NCBI GenBank assembly: GCA_006176705.1
Contig: QRFJ01000485.1
Coordinates: 1 to 64,000, forward strand
DNA length: 64,000 nucleotides
From: Cocos nucifera
Lineage: Eukaryota; Streptophyta; Magnoliopsida; Arecales; Arecaceae
Reading direction: 5' to 3'
Shown here: positions 1 through 12,290 of the stretch, in pieces
Layout of the letters: every line of letters starts with the position of its first letter
Numbering within the stretch: position 1 is the first letter of the stretch
Notes under the pieces: generated by a model
Database searches by the model: none
The model's input: only the letters and a program-made list of their open reading frames with translations
Told to the model about the DNA's origin: nothing
Translations under genes and position numbers: made by a program

Positions 1-1336
1 GAATTTTTTTTCGTCGGTAGCCATGCCAAAATTCATCCACACATTGCTTGTTGTTGCAGCCTATTTCAATTATAAAATATGATAGATAGATGTAAAAATG
101 GTATTCCTAAATGGATATCTTGAGGAAGATATCTATATGAAATAGTACCTTGATTTTGCATCCAGTGATAGAGATCACAAGGTCTATAAGCTATAGAGAT
201 TCATATATAGACTAAAGCAAGCATCTCAGAGCTGGAATACTTATTTTAACGATGTCATCAAATCATTTGATTTCATTAAAAATAAGGAGCTGTGTGTATT
301 CAAAAAGATCAATGGGAGTGCTATTATCTTTCTGGTACTGTACATGGATGACATCCTCTTAATTAAAATTGATATTCCCATACTGACCATAATCAAAATA
401 TGGTTATCAAAAGAGTTCTCGATGAAAGATCTAGGAGAAGCATCCTTTATATTGAAAATTAAGATATATAGAGATAGACCAAATAAGATGCTAGGTCTTT
501 CATAGAAGATATACATAGAGGAAGTGCTAAAGAGATTTACCATGAAAAACTTCAAGAGGGATCTAGTACCCTTCAGACATGGCATTCAACTCTCCAAGAA
601 GATGTGCCCCAGCACACCTAAGGAGATTGAATGCATGAGTAAGATCTCTTATGCTTCGATAATAGGGAGCCTCATATATGCCATGCTATGTACACGATCT
701 GATATTGTCGATGCTGTGGGTGTCACGAGTAGGTATCAGTCGAATCCAGGTGAAGAGCATTGGACTTCTATGAAATATATCCTTAAGTACTTGAGAAGGA
801 CTAAGGATATATTTCTGATCTTTGATAATGGAGAGCTCCAGGTCTAGGGGTATATAAACTCAGATTTTATGTCCGACATAGATGATCAAAAGTCGACATC
901 TAGAAGTCTATTTATATACAATGATGGTGCAGCTAATTGGAAGAGTTTCAAGCAAACCATGATCGCAGACTCCACCATGGAAGCTGAGTATATCGCTGCA
1001 TCAGAAGTTGTGAAGGAAGCATTCTAGTACAAGAAGTTCACCATAGAGCTCGGAGTGATGCCATTAGATGCCATCCCTCTTACACTATAACAATAATGGC
1101 ACCATAGCCCTAGCTAAGGTGCCTAGGTCTCACCTGAAATTTAAGCACATAGAGCAGCGATTCCACCTCATCCATGATTACCTCGAGAAGGGATACGTCG
1201 AGGTCAAGAGAGTTGACTCCATAGATAATGTGGCAAACCCATTAACGAAACCTTTGGGACAGCAAACGATCGAAGCCCACCTTGAGAAGATGGGACTTAG
1301 ATTTATAGCCAGTTGGCTTTAGGTCAAGTACGAGTT
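1..1336 (+). pseudogene. Copia A: decayed reverse transcriptase-RNase H end of pol
   Basis: This is the 3' part of a Ty1/copia polyprotein, entering the window inside the reverse transcriptase. It aligns throughout with the C1a pol at 25060-26371. Recognisable pieces are the RT catalytic box, read here as YMDD near 341-355 where C1a has YVDD, the segment starting at 524 with SKKMCP and TSRYQSNPGEEHW, and the RNase H end at 1068-1322 (HYNNNGTIALAK, then DNVANPLTKPLGQQ). Many in-frame stops (for example near 81, 145 and 846) and frameshifts make it a pseudogene. It is clearly more diverged than C1a or C1b. Its stop at 1319-1321 is followed at once by the LTR, as in C1a. Confidence 0.9.
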
Positions 1337-2739
1337 TGTTAGATGTGTGCCCTAGAAGCCAAATTATTTGGTACTTGTAATACACTTCTAAGAGTAATTT
1401 TTTAATTTTGACTTAAAAAATTAATAAAGAGTTATTTTTATTCTATCATATTGTATACATAGTGTCTGTGGTACATCCTTTAAGTTAATGGTATTGATAA
1501 TTGATATTTTCAAGAGTTGAAAATTTAAGACATAAATTTTCATAATTAACTCAAAAATTGCTCCCGACCTTAGGATCATCATGAGGATAGTGATCGATCC
1601 AAAAAATTGATGTACGATCGCTTTCTTAAGATAGATAAGTTTTAAGTCTATGGTATGGAGATACCGAAGTGAGAGTATAGATACTCGTTAGAGAATGAAG
1701 GCACTGAGCATGACCATCTCGAGCAGTCATAAGGGAGTCTACCTTCTCGTTGATGACTGGCTTAATGCTGCAGTAGTGTGATTGGTTCTTTGACCTAAGG
1801 TACAACGATAGTTTATCTTGAGGGTGTTATAGTTTCACTACACCATAACTTAATCTCCTAGCCATTTGGAATCCTGAGGTGTATGTTGGCTATAGCATGT
1901 TCATTGTAGGAATTGGATTACACCAATAAAGGATCTATCTACCTCAGTAGATGAGGAGTAGTCTTATAATGATCGAGTCCTTAAGCCCATGGCCATGGCA
2001 GTGTGAAATAATAAAAAAGAGTTTTCTATTAGGATTTCATATCGGACTCGAATCGAATGATCTATTCATATGACAAAGTGTTGGGCTTGACGAGTTCACC
2101 TTAACCCTAATCCTGTCGGGGCTCAAGATAAAAGAATCCAATCATAGAGGTAGCTACACCGAGAGATTTGCTTTTGATTTTGATGGGTTGCCACCATATA
2201 CTACTAGGTATCACTGATGAATTTTGAGAGCAATTAGAATGATCTTAATGATTAATCATTCTAATTGAGTGAATCAAAAAAGTTCTGATCCATCAAAAGG
2301 TATTTTGATGATGTTGATGATAGAGATTGTGACATATCCCATTATCATATGGAATTAAATCTAACTGGATCACACGAATAAGAATTTGAATCTAGATGTG
2401 ATCAATTAGACTAACCCAGTTTGATTGATTTGGATTTGACCTAATCAGGTTCAAAAAAATCATGCTAGCACACAATTGAGCCTGACATTCTCCCTCTGTA
2501 GTTTTTTTTATCCATCTCGATTGAGTCAAATTTAATTTGACTCATCCCTAAATTGTGAATGGATTTATTTTTATCTAGCTAAAACTTGTCTAGATCAGAT
2601 TAATTCTAAAAATAAATCCATTCTGAAGTGCAATTGGACTAGGGTCAATAGTTGACCCAATTGAGAGAATTGAGGGTCATAGGATCTAAGCCTCCTAAAG
2701 AATTTTCTAGAGAGTTTTTTCCTCTAATTTTTTGGCATG
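1337..2739 (+). repeat. 3' LTR of copia A, first part
   Basis: The LTR begins TGTTAGATGTGTGCCCTAG, directly comparable to the C1a LTR start at 18718. Blocks such as the GTGTATGTTGGCTATAGCATG stretch near 1880-1902 follow in the same order. It is cut off at 2739 by gypsy G1a and continues at 31185-31918, giving a reconstructed length of about 2.14 kb against 2.28 kb for C1a. No coding content is expected. The last ~100 bases are too diverged to align by eye with C1a. Confidence 0.85.
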
Positions 2740-2904
2740 CATTAGGGATAAACCCTTTCCTACCGAAGTCCAACAAGATCTCAAATCTTGAGGTAACCTT
2801 GTCTAATGACAACAACCATCAAACTTCAATCAGTGACTCTAGAACCTACAAGGCATTACGGGTTTCACCCAGACAAGCTTGAATAGTGATGGGGACCCTC
2901 CAAG
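2740..2904 (+). repeat. G1a 5' LTR, first segment
   Basis: The sequence from TAGGGATAAACCC through the block ending GACCCTCCAAG matches the starts of the G1a 3' LTR (29610) and the G1c solo LTR (32716). It ends at CCAAG (2900-2904), one arm of the target-site duplication of the C2 solo LTR. Together with 5379-6734 it makes an LTR of about 1.52 kb. Confidence 0.85.
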
Positions 2905-5373
2905 TGATAGGTTTAGTGTACATGATGGAAGCATGGATTTCAAAGCAAAATATGAAATCAAAACAAACCAAACCCAAAACCCTAGGACCACCTTATTAGC
3001 AATTAAATCATATAACATGCATTTGTAATATAAAAGAAAATATTAGAATATACCTCTTATCGCTAAACCCTAAATTATCCCTAATTGTCGGTAGTAGTCT
3101 ATTAGGGGTTCCACCAGGTGCCCACGTGTTCATCCTCCAACCTTGATCCACATAGAGACTTGATCAAGACATCAGCGCCTCTGATTTATAAAATTAAAAT
3201 TCTTGTAATAAGAACTTCAATTAAATGGGCAAGACCTTCTTAAGCCTTTATGTCACCTTCCTTGCCTTTCCTTATCTATCTTTCTTTTTCTTTTGTCTTC
3301 TTAATTTTTCTTCCTAATCTCTTAGTCTTAAGATGACTTCTTGTCCTTATAAAGATAAGGTCTAGATAAGAGAAAGGAAGAAAGAAAATTGGACAAAAAG
3401 AAACTCTTGTAAGAAAGAAAAGATAATGTTCACACCATCGGACTCTTGATGCACACCCTTATTTATAATGTACGTAAGGTTGCCAACAAAAATCTCATGC
3501 CCTTTTCTTTCCATTTCTCATGCCCCATCAGCCAATCTCACATCTTATTAGAAAAAAAATGAGATATAGACTTAGTCCAAGAGGTGCCTTAAAGTAGAAA
3601 GACTCTTCGGACTAATTCTACGTATTTTTTTATGAAGAGCCGCGATGCTTCATCCTTGGTGCCACCCTTTTCATCCATTAGATCATGATGCAAAGCTATC
3701 CAATGGCTCTAAAAAGGGACACCCATTCAGCAAGAAGGCATGGAAGAAAACTTTGAATAGTCAAAGTCCCAAGAGCTTTTGACTTGGTCCAAGAGATGTC
3801 GAGGAGGAGTAGGCTGCAAGGTATCTTGGGCGACAAAACAACATGGGCAAAAAAATTTAAAAGGAAAAGAAGTCTTTTACCTATAGAAGGACTCTTCTGC
3901 ACCCCATATCTGATGTCCACACCAATTAAAAAAAATTATGCAACATAATATATGGAAAAAGTCAAAGAAGGTGGGCACCATCTTATTCCATGCACCAAAG
4001 AGTCCTTTACGCATGAAATACTTCCCACGCGCAAGAGAGAGACTCTCTGGCACATGGGATGCAGATATGAGGCACCCAATCTGAAGCCCAATCAATCTAG
4101 ATTAACTCAACTCAAGACCAAATCCTATTTGGCTCCAATCGGATCTAAATTAGCCCAAATCGAAAGCTAATTCGAATCCAATTCGAATCCTGGTGCTAGG
4201 GTTTGCTATATGTGCTAGCATATTCATCTTGCAAACATGGTCTAATCTAATTAGACCCTTAATCAATTCTCTTTGTGTGTGACCCATTGGGTTCCACATC
4301 TAACCAGCAGTGAGTTTGGGTGTGATTTGACCTAATCTGGTTAGAACTCAATCAAACCGATTTAGGTCAAAACTAGCCAACCCAATTTGACTTAAATTAG
4401 AACACTTTCTAATTTAATGATCAAATTAAAATTTTAACTTGATCGAACTCACAAGACATGATTGATGTCTAGCAATGTATCATGACTATCTGGAAGATGT
4501 GAAATTTTGATGGAAATACCAAACATACCCTTCAGTGAAATTTACCATGCAACTAGATCCTTCGATCTCCCTGCATCCTGAATATGACTCTGGGTATGGA
4601 AATATGTCAACCCCAATATCATATTCATTTCTCTTTTAATCTTATGATAATGATTCATTTAATGAAACATTAGAAACCATTTCTAATTTTCATCATGCTT
4701 TGATCAAAGTCTTCCTGAATCATTATTTGTTAGAAGTAGGTAGGATGCTATTTTCTCTTACCAGGAGTGATCGATTCCTTGTTAACCTACTCACAATCTT
4801 TATATATATAATTTACCATATCCAGATCATCCCGTACATAACTAAGTCATGAATGAGTATGAACCAAAATATGGATTTATATATATAAGATTCTATGGTA
4901 GTTTTAGGTCAAAGGATTAGATGCACAAATTCCACTTTGAGAACCATCTATTGACATGTAGATAAGACTCCATTAGATATTCTCAATTTGGATCAATTCA
5001 GTGAACTCATTCTCTAATGAGCACCCACATTCTTGTATTAGTATCATACACAAGTTATTGTGAGATCAATCACCCTCTCATTTGAGCATACAAAGAATGT
5101 GCTAGTCTTACCGAAAAACATTGATCCCTAACTCAATGTCCCATCAACTAGGAATATTTAAATTAGGGTTTTAAGATTTTAGGTCTCACTAGTATGATCT
5201 CATCATAATCCTAAAATCATAGTCCTAATTTATAGGATTCATCATAATCTTAAATAAATAATAAGACACTATATATGATGAAATAAATGACTTTTATTAA
5301 AAATGTCATTACATGAGTCTAGAAGACAAAGAACACCCCAAAAATAAATTGGCTTGAGGGCATATTCCTTTCA
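2905..5373 (-). mobile_element. Solo LTR of copia family C2, inserted in the G1a 5' LTR
   Basis: The insertion starts TGATAGGTTTAGTG and ends CATATTCCTTTCA, flanked on both sides by CCAAG (2900-2904 and 5374-5378). The host LTR resumes at 5379 exactly where the uninterrupted copies at 29610 and 32716 continue. Read on the - strand it starts TGAAAGGAATATGCCC, the same design as the C2b LTR at 40426-41998 (TGAAAGAATAAGTGTCC). Shared blocks include the one near 3118-3150 with CCCACGTGTTCA and the one near 4815-4900. It is about 0.9 kb longer than the C2b LTR. There is no internal coding region, so it is a recombined solo LTR. Short ORFs inside are not supported as genes. Confidence 0.9.
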
Positions 5374-5378
5374 CCAAG

Positions 5379-6734
5379 TAGTTGAGTGTTTGGTTCTAAT
5401 GTATTCTGGCCTGGCTGACCTTGAAGCTGCTTGAACCTCTTCCCAACTGGAACCCATCAGGGCTGTTCAATATTGGTTTGACATTGAATCGATAGAACTT
5501 CTTCCTAGACGAACTTTTGCAACTTATGAAGAGTGGCGGACCTCTACATTCTTGCACCAAAAGCTTTGAGTACGTAGGCAAAAGGGCCTCGTCTCCTTTT
5601 TATTAGACTTTGAACAGTTCTGAAAATAGCTGTGCTCCAAAAAGAATGAACGACTCACAAGAGTATCAAAGTCATCCACCCATCACAACTGCCAACTAAG
5701 TTCTCGCCAGCCAAACTCCTTCTAATTGTCAGACAACCTCAAAGAAGCCGAATTCCCTCCAGCCTCTAGTCTTCTAGATTCCTTCAATAACATATCTTTC
5801 AGACTCCTCTAGTCAGACTCTTATCAAACTGCATCTAGTTGCCCAAAGGGCTTATCGGGGATAAAATATTCCTCATCGAAGTTCTTGACTGCTGACCTCG
5901 TTCCTGCTGAGATTTGTCAATCTCCTCGGAGATGAGTTCATGCTACAAAACCTCCCAAAAGCACACCAAAGTTTGGCAGCATGATCTTGAATGATGAAGG
6001 AAAATTATTGCTATACTAATCCTATCTTTTGACTAAAAGTGAATAATAGGATTTAAATCATCCTTCTTCCAGATGAACTCCTCCTATTGAGCACCTCTCG
6101 GATGATCTCCTTCCAGTCATCAGGCAAGCTTCCTTCAGTCGACCTTCTTCCAATCGATCTTGTTTCAGTCATCTAGCAAGCTCCTTCTAGTCGATCTCCT
6201 TCCAACCGTCTAGAAGGACCTCATCATTCACATGAATTTAGCTACCAACTCAATACGAACCAACCTATATGCGGACAACCTCAAAGAAGCCCGAACCTCT
6301 CTGAAACTATTGCAATTCGAAGCTCTTCATTGCTAATGCTTACTCCCTTCGAACTTTAACTATTGAATCCAAATGGACTGGTACATTATGACAACAGACA
6401 CCATCTTCCATAACAAACTCCACGTGGCCTGAACGGTCCGCTACTAGATAGTTATGGCTGTCACCATCAGTTTGCTATAGGCTCCATCTATAAAAGAAAC
6501 TCTCTAGATACGTTTTCTCTACTAGACTCTCATTTTCCTTCCGATTATTCTGCTCCTAAATTTTCTAAGCACTCCATTTCTGTTGGCCATAAGAGCTGGC
6601 TTGATTGTTGGAGGATCCTGTTGGAGCCACCACCCCCAACTCTGGTTAGGACTTTATTTTGCAGATCGTCAGCTATGATCCCATCTTCTCTAGCTCCAGC
6701 TTAGTTCTGACATCAACCAGATTCTTTACTAACA
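5379..6734 (+). repeat. G1a 5' LTR, second segment
   Basis: It continues the 5' LTR after the C2 insertion and ends ...TTTACTAACA at 6734. It aligns along its length with 29785-31184 and 32887-34246. A cluster of short, imperfect ~36-bp repeats built on TCTCCTTCCAGTCATCAGGC lies near 6070-6220, with different copy number in the other LTRs. The small ORF on the - strand at 5396-5581 recurs in LTR copies and is not considered a gene. Confidence 0.85.
6489..6496 (+). promoter_or_regulatory. TATA box of the G1a 5' LTR
   Basis: TATAAAAG follows a CCATC context and precedes a CT-rich stretch. The same box lies at equivalent places in the other G1 LTRs: 30941 (3' LTR), 34031 (G1c) and TATAAATA at 34275 (G1d). 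It should drive the sense genomic RNA. Confidence 0.65.
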
Positions 6735-6850
6735 AAATTGGCGCTAGAGGAAGGGTCACTTTGAGCCCTTATTCCAAAAGAAGTGCTCAGTCAATCCATT
6801 TGCTTTTCTTTTTGGGATCCATCTTCATTTGATCCCCCTCCACTCCAAAG
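6735..6850 (+). other. G1a primer-binding region and leader
   Basis: Directly after the LTR comes AAATTGGCGCTAGAGGAAGG (6735-6754). The related element G1d has AATTGATGCTAGAGGAAGG at 34626, so this stretch is conserved at the primer-binding position. I do not assign the tRNA. A short leader leads to the gag ATG. Confidence 0.6.
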
Positions 6851-8520
6851 ATGCCCCCAAAGAAGACAACCACCCAGAGTTCCACCACCTCCAATATTAG
6901 ATCTAAGCCAAATCTACCTACGCTAACACCATCACTAGCATCTCCACCTCCTCCAATAGGGATCATGGTAGATCCAAAGCAATTTAACTTGCTAGTATAG
7001 TAGGTTCGCGGCCACACCGAGATGGTGCAGGCCATGCAGCAACCTTCGGTGATGGCCCAATCGAAAAACCCCCCATTGGAATTTCAAAAACTGACCCAAA
7101 AGAGGCAAACTTGGGTTAGCAAACCTATTACTCCTGGGAAAGGGAAATGGAAGGTAGAAGATCTCTATTCAGATCATGATTCTTCTTTAGAAGAAACTTT
7201 CTCCATCTACAATCGAAAGCCCATCGAGATTCACGTTCGAGATGATACTCTCGATCAAAAGCTTTAGGACATGGATCGATGGATAGAGGAGCTCTACCAT
7301 GCTGCCCCAGCTAACTATGATAACATCTGCACCGACCCTCCTTTTTTTTAGATAATCATGCAGGAGTCGATCCCACCAAACTTCAAGCTCTCCTAATTTG
7401 AGAGCTACGATGGGCCACTGATTCGATCAACCACCTAGAGGCCTTCCAGACCATGTTGCTGCTCCATGGCTCATCAGATGCCATCCTGTGCTAAGCCTTC
7501 TCATCAACTTTGAAAGAAGTAGTGAGGAACTAGTACTCGATATTGAAGCCGAGTATGATCTTCTTCTTCGATCAAATGAGCCATCAATTTATGGCTTATT
7601 TTATCAGCAGTCAACATTCGAGGCAAGGCTCAGACTCCCTCATCAACATCAAGTAGCAGAAAGGAGAGTCTATCCGAGCTTATGTCAACCGCTTCAATGC
7701 CGCGGCCTTGGAGGTTCGAAACTTGGATTAGTCTGTAGCCATGGCTGCACTAAAGGATGGCCTTCAGAAGAATGATCTACTATTCTTTTTGAAAAAAAAG
7801 TACCTCAAAAATTTTGCTGATCTGCTAGCTTGGGTTGAAGGTTATGCCCGAGCTGAAGAAACCTTCAAATTAAAGAACGAGGAAGCCATAAGAGAGCGAC
7901 AGAAAGGTGAGTCTAGCAAGCCTGTAGTTAAAAAAAAAATGAATGAAGTTCGGCTGCGATCTCAAACTCTCCTTGAGCACAAGCGAGCCCGAAACCCTCT
8001 TCTAGCTCACTGTCAAAGAAGCCCTGATAGAAGGGCATGAAGGAGCTCTCCCCCTAGAAGCTTCCACAACTACGCTCTCTTCAATGTTCGAAAAACTCAA
8101 GTACTGATGGAGATCAAGAAGCAGTTATTGAAGTCGGAGAGGATGCGCACTCACCCTAACAAGAATAATCTTATTAAGTACTATCTCTACCATCGTGACC
8201 ATGATCATGATACTAAAGAATATATTCAGCTCAAAGATGAGATCGAGGAGCTTATTAAGAGAGGTCGACTTGGCTGATTTCTGCAACACCGACTTGAGAT
8301 AAGAGAAGATAAGTCGAGGGTACTACCGCAGTCAGAACCACCAAGAAGGAAGAAGCAGCAAGGAGATCGACCACCTCTCGACATCATTAACACCATCTCT
8401 GAGGGACTTCGATGAGGGGAGGCTAATAGATCTGAGGGGCCAGCTAAAAGGTGAAGAACTAAGGAGCCCATTGCCTTCACTGAAGAAGATGCATTAGGAG
8501 TTTAGTTCCTGCACAACGAT
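6851..8520 (+). pseudogene. G1a gag (capsid/nucleocapsid), broken
   Basis: The ATG at 6851 (MPPKKTTTQSS...) opens a frame that runs to 7267 with one TAG near 6998. The capsid part follows in shifted frames: FESYDGP near 7398-7418 is the usual plant gypsy gag SYDG motif. The best preserved stretch is 7741-8040 (MAALKDGLQKNDLLFFL), matching G1b on the - strand at 53683-53351. The nucleocapsid zinc knuckle is degenerate (YLYHRDHDHD near 8185-8215, cysteines replaced), whereas G1b keeps FCLYHRDNGHDTEKC. Gag would form the virus-like particle; here it cannot be translated whole. Confidence 0.8.
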
Positions 8521-8708
8521 GTGATTGTAATAATCTTAAATATTGCAGACTATGATGTACACTGTATCCTTGTTAATAATGAAAGTTCAATCGATGTCTT
8601 ATTTTATGATACTTTCTCTAAAATATCTATACCTAATAATCGGCTCGGATCCCTGAGTTCTCCTTTGGTTGGCTTCACTGGTGATGCAGTGCCAGTTGAA
8701 GGTGTAAT

Positions 8709-10993
8709 TATTAAATTGTGTGCCCTAGAAGCCATAATTGACTGACACTTATTATACACTTCTAAGGATAAAATTATAATTTTGATTATAAATAATAAAA
8801 TGGGTTATTTTTTATCATAATGTGTATTTAGTGTCAGTGATACATTCCTTGAGTTAATGGCAATGATAATTCTTATTTTCAAGAGTTGAAAATTTAAGAC
8901 ATGAATTTTCATTATTAACTCATAAAATGCTCCTGACCGTAGGATCATCATGAGGATGGTGATTGATCCGAAAGGTTGGTGGACAATCACTTCTTTATAG
9001 TAGATGAGTCTTGAGTCTATAATGTAGAGACACCGGAGTGAGAGTATAGATACTCATTAGAGAATGAGGGCATTGAGCGTGACCACCTCGAGCAGTCATT
9101 AGGAAGTCTACCTTCTTATCAATGACTGGCTCGAAGCTGCAGTTGTATATCTAGTTCTTTGATCTGAGGTGCATCGGTAGTTCACCTTGAGGGGGTTATA
9201 GTTTGACTACACCATGACTCAATCTCCTAGCCATTCAAAATCCTAAGGTGTATGTTGGCTATAGCATGTTCATTATAGGAATTGGATTGTACCAAGAGGG
9301 AATCTATCTACCTCGATAGATGAGGAGTAGCCCTATGATGATCACAAGAATCAAGTCCATAAGCCCATGGCCATGGTAGAGTAAAATAATAGAAACAGTT
9401 TCTATTAAGGTTTTCATATTAGACTTGAATCGAATGATTAATCATATGATGGATATTAAGGTTTGACGAGTTCACCTTAACTCTAATCCAATCGGGACTC
9501 AAGATAGAAGAACTTAATCACACAGGTAACTGCATCGAGAGATTCATTTTTAGTTTTGATGGATTACCATCATATGCTACTAGGTGTCACTGGTGGATTT
9601 TAAGAGTAATTAGAATGATTTAGATGATCAATCATACTAGTTGTTTGAATCAAAATAGTTCTGATCCATTGGAAGGTGTTTCAATGATGTCGATGATGGA
9701 GATCATGATATATCTCATTACCATACTTAACTGAATTTAATTGGGTCACACAAACAAGAGTTTGGATCTAGATATCATCAATTGGACTAATTCAGTTCAA
9801 TTGATTTGAATTAGATTTAATTAAATTCAAGAAAATCATGCTAGCACATAATTGAGCCTAATGTTCTCCTTTAATTATCATTAAAAGTTATTTCGACTAA
9901 GCCAAATATGTTTGGACTCACTCAGGTACCTTTACTTGGTCTGACTGGAGCTTGTCTAGATCAGAAAAGGGTTATCTTAATTTATGAGATGAATTTGAGA
10001 CAACACCTGCCATTTTCCATCACCTACTAAATCCTGTTTCGAACATTTGATCAAATATTGATCTTTGACACTTAGACATCTGCCCATGTGTCAAGCTATC
10101 ATAGAAGAAAACTTTTGAACTAGTCCACCTACTAAAATGTAGTTGGATAAGGGGCACATGCCTAGGGAGGCTTGCACCCATGGATAGTGATGCCTGGAGT
10201 CCCAAACAGATGGGACTCCAGGTTGCTTTGGGGTTTCTACCTAGGTGGTGTCAAAGACTTGTCTTTGACCAGTCTTGGCACCAATTAAAGATGATTCAGA
10301 GGAGCTCTCATCTGATTGGATCAGATGATGTTATCCCATCAATCATATTTAGATCTGATTGTACAAAAGGCCATGATTGGCCGGGATGATGTGGCATTGC
10401 ATGGCGCAGTAGGTTCTATATAAACCCTGTCTGTGCTTAGGATTTAGATCTATAGCCCATTGCCCATGCCACAAGGCTGCTCCTCTCCCTCCTCCATGCC
10501 ATCTTTAGGTCCTCTCTCTCCTACCCATGCCTAAGAATCTTTGGGCTTCAGTTTGGTGCGATCCAAGTAAGAGAAAGGCGACGAGAAAGAAAGAAGGCAG
10601 CACTACTACAAGAGACGACACTCGATCTTCAAAAGGAGTTTTGAAGATCTTTCAAATCAGATCCAGATCTAATATTTGGAGAAGTGATAAAGAAGGAGAA
10701 GATCTCTAGATCCTATCCGAGTGAATATCGGTAGAGGCCAGGCACTTGCATGGCTAGATCCAGAACCTCAGGGAGACATTAGGATTATTACAAAGTAATC
10801 TGATTATCCGCTATAAGATAAAATTAACTTAGATTTAATTTATCCTTTATTTTTTTTTTATTAGATCAATAATGTCAGATCTAAAATGTCTCAAATCTGA
10901 TCTGGATCCAAGAGAAAAATTTTTATAATATCTCTCTTGATCCAATCAGATCTGAACGAACTTGATCCGAAAAATAGGATTTTCTCTTTTGTA
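8709..10993 (+). mobile_element. Solo LTR of a C1-type copia inside the G1a protease
   Basis: The 5-bp duplication GTAAT is at 8704-8708 and 10994-10998. The repeat is 2285 bp, against 2278 bp for the C1a 5' LTR, and runs colinear with it: TGTGTGCCCTAGAAGCC near the start, GTGTATGTTGGCTATAGCATG at 9248-9268, and a leader-like block near 10440-10760. Its termini have decayed (TATTAAAT where C1a has TGTTAGAT; GTA instead of TCA). The sequence is a variant subgroup: it lacks the insert-like CTGTCCCCCTGCC block of C1a and matches the left half of the C1b 3' LTR (53959-54960). Confidence 0.88.
10417..10424 (+). promoter_or_regulatory. TATA box in the C1-type solo LTR
   Basis: TATATAAA precedes CCCTGTCTGTGC, at the position where C1a has TATAAATA (20412). 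Confidence 0.5.
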
Positions 10994-11254
10994 GTAATTT
11001 TAACTGTGGCTACAGGATGATATCCAAGATAGTCCAAAACATAAGTGAATTTTTTGGTAGTGAAAGCCCCATCTGCTTATAACGTAATTCTTGGCCGACC
11101 TAGTTTAAATGCACTTCCAATAGTAGTATTGACCTACTATTTAAAGATGAAGTTTTCGACAAGCTATGGGATTGAAAAGATCAGAGGAGATCAAGCTTTG
11201 GCGAGACATTGCTACTTAATTGCCCTACAAAGGGGTGAGAAGTCTGACCCTTGA

Positions 11255-12290
11255 CTAGTTGATGGTTTGGACATCCGGGATGACCTTATAGAAGAATAGG
11301 GAGAACCCATGAAAGATCTTATCTCAGTCCCTTTGAATGATGGGAATAAAGAGCACATAGTATAGATCGGTTCCAATCTGAGAGAGGGGGTACAAGAGCA
11401 GCTCATCGAATTCCTATGGAGAAATGTAGATGTCTTTGCTTGAGTCCTTATAGACATGCCTAAAATTAATGCTGAAGTCATGGAACATCATTTGGTTGTT
11501 GATCCCAAACATCAGCCAGTAAAAGAAAAGATGCATAGCTATGCCCTAGAGAGATAGAAGGTAATTACATAAGAAGTTGACAAGCTCCTCAAGACTAGAT
11601 TCATCAGAGAAGTCTCCTATTCGAACTAGGTTTCCAATGTGGTCCTTGTTAAGAAGGTGAATGGCAAGTGGAGAATGTGCATGGACTTCAAGAAGTTGAA
11701 CAAGGCCTATCCAAAAGATAGTTATCCCCTACCCAAAATTGATCGCTAGTAGATGCAACTTCAGACCATGAGCTCCTCACTTTCATAGATACCTTCTCAG
11801 ACTATAATTAGATCTAGATGGCACCAGAGAATGAGGAGAAAACTACTTTTATTACTGACCGCAGTCTTTATTATTATAGGATCATGTCTTTTGGGCTCAA
11901 AAATGCAAGAGCAACATACCAGCGCCTGGTCAATAAGATCTTCAAGGAGTAGATCAATTGCAACTTGGAGGTATATATAGATGACATGCTTGTCAAAAGC
12001 CAAACTTCAATAGATCATATAGCCGACCTCGAGGAGACCTTCAATGCCCTTCGGAGATATAAGATGAAGTTGAACCCGACCAAGTGTGCCTTTGGTGTAA
12101 CTTCGGAGAAGTTCTTAGGGTTCATGGTGTTGAGGCATGGGATTGAAGCAAATCTGAACAAGATTCGGGCCATTCAAGAGATGATTGTCCGAAAATCAAT
12201 AAAAAAAGTTCAGCAGCTAATAGAAAAGATGGTGGCTCTGAATCGATTCATCTAGAGGTTGGTCGAGCGATGTATGCCTTTCTTCCAAGT
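11255..12290 (+). pseudogene. G1a reverse transcriptase, broken
   Basis: Fragments of a Ty3-type RT occur in order: VVLVKKVNGKWRMCMDF near 11639-11690, KAYPKDSYPLPKID near 11704-11745, the first catalytic aspartate region (FIDTFSDYN, near 11783-11810) and YIDDMLVKS at 11974-12000. The segment 11965-12255 is an open stretch ending in the connection to RNase H (KKVQQLIEKMVALNRFI). Frameshifts near 11750 and several stops disable it. It is equivalent to 52063-51560 in G1b. Confidence 0.85.

Larger units (their letters stand above)
8521..11254 (+). pseudogene. G1a protease region, split by a solo LTR
   Basis: 8521-8708 encodes the N-terminal part of a retropepsin-like domain and 11045-11254 its continuation (VILGRPSLNAL, then KIRGDQALARHCY). 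The two halves are separated by the solo LTR 8709-10993. The catalytic motif reads LVNNESS, where G1b has LVDNGSS, so the active-site aspartate is replaced by asparagine. The corresponding regions are 52930-52202 (- strand) in G1b and 36238-36660 in G1d. Stops flank the second half. Confidence 0.75.

Noticed and set aside
3696..4170. Several 60-75 residue ORFs on both strands
   Set aside because: They lie within the C2 solo LTR, have no counterpart in the C2b LTR and no recognisable domain.
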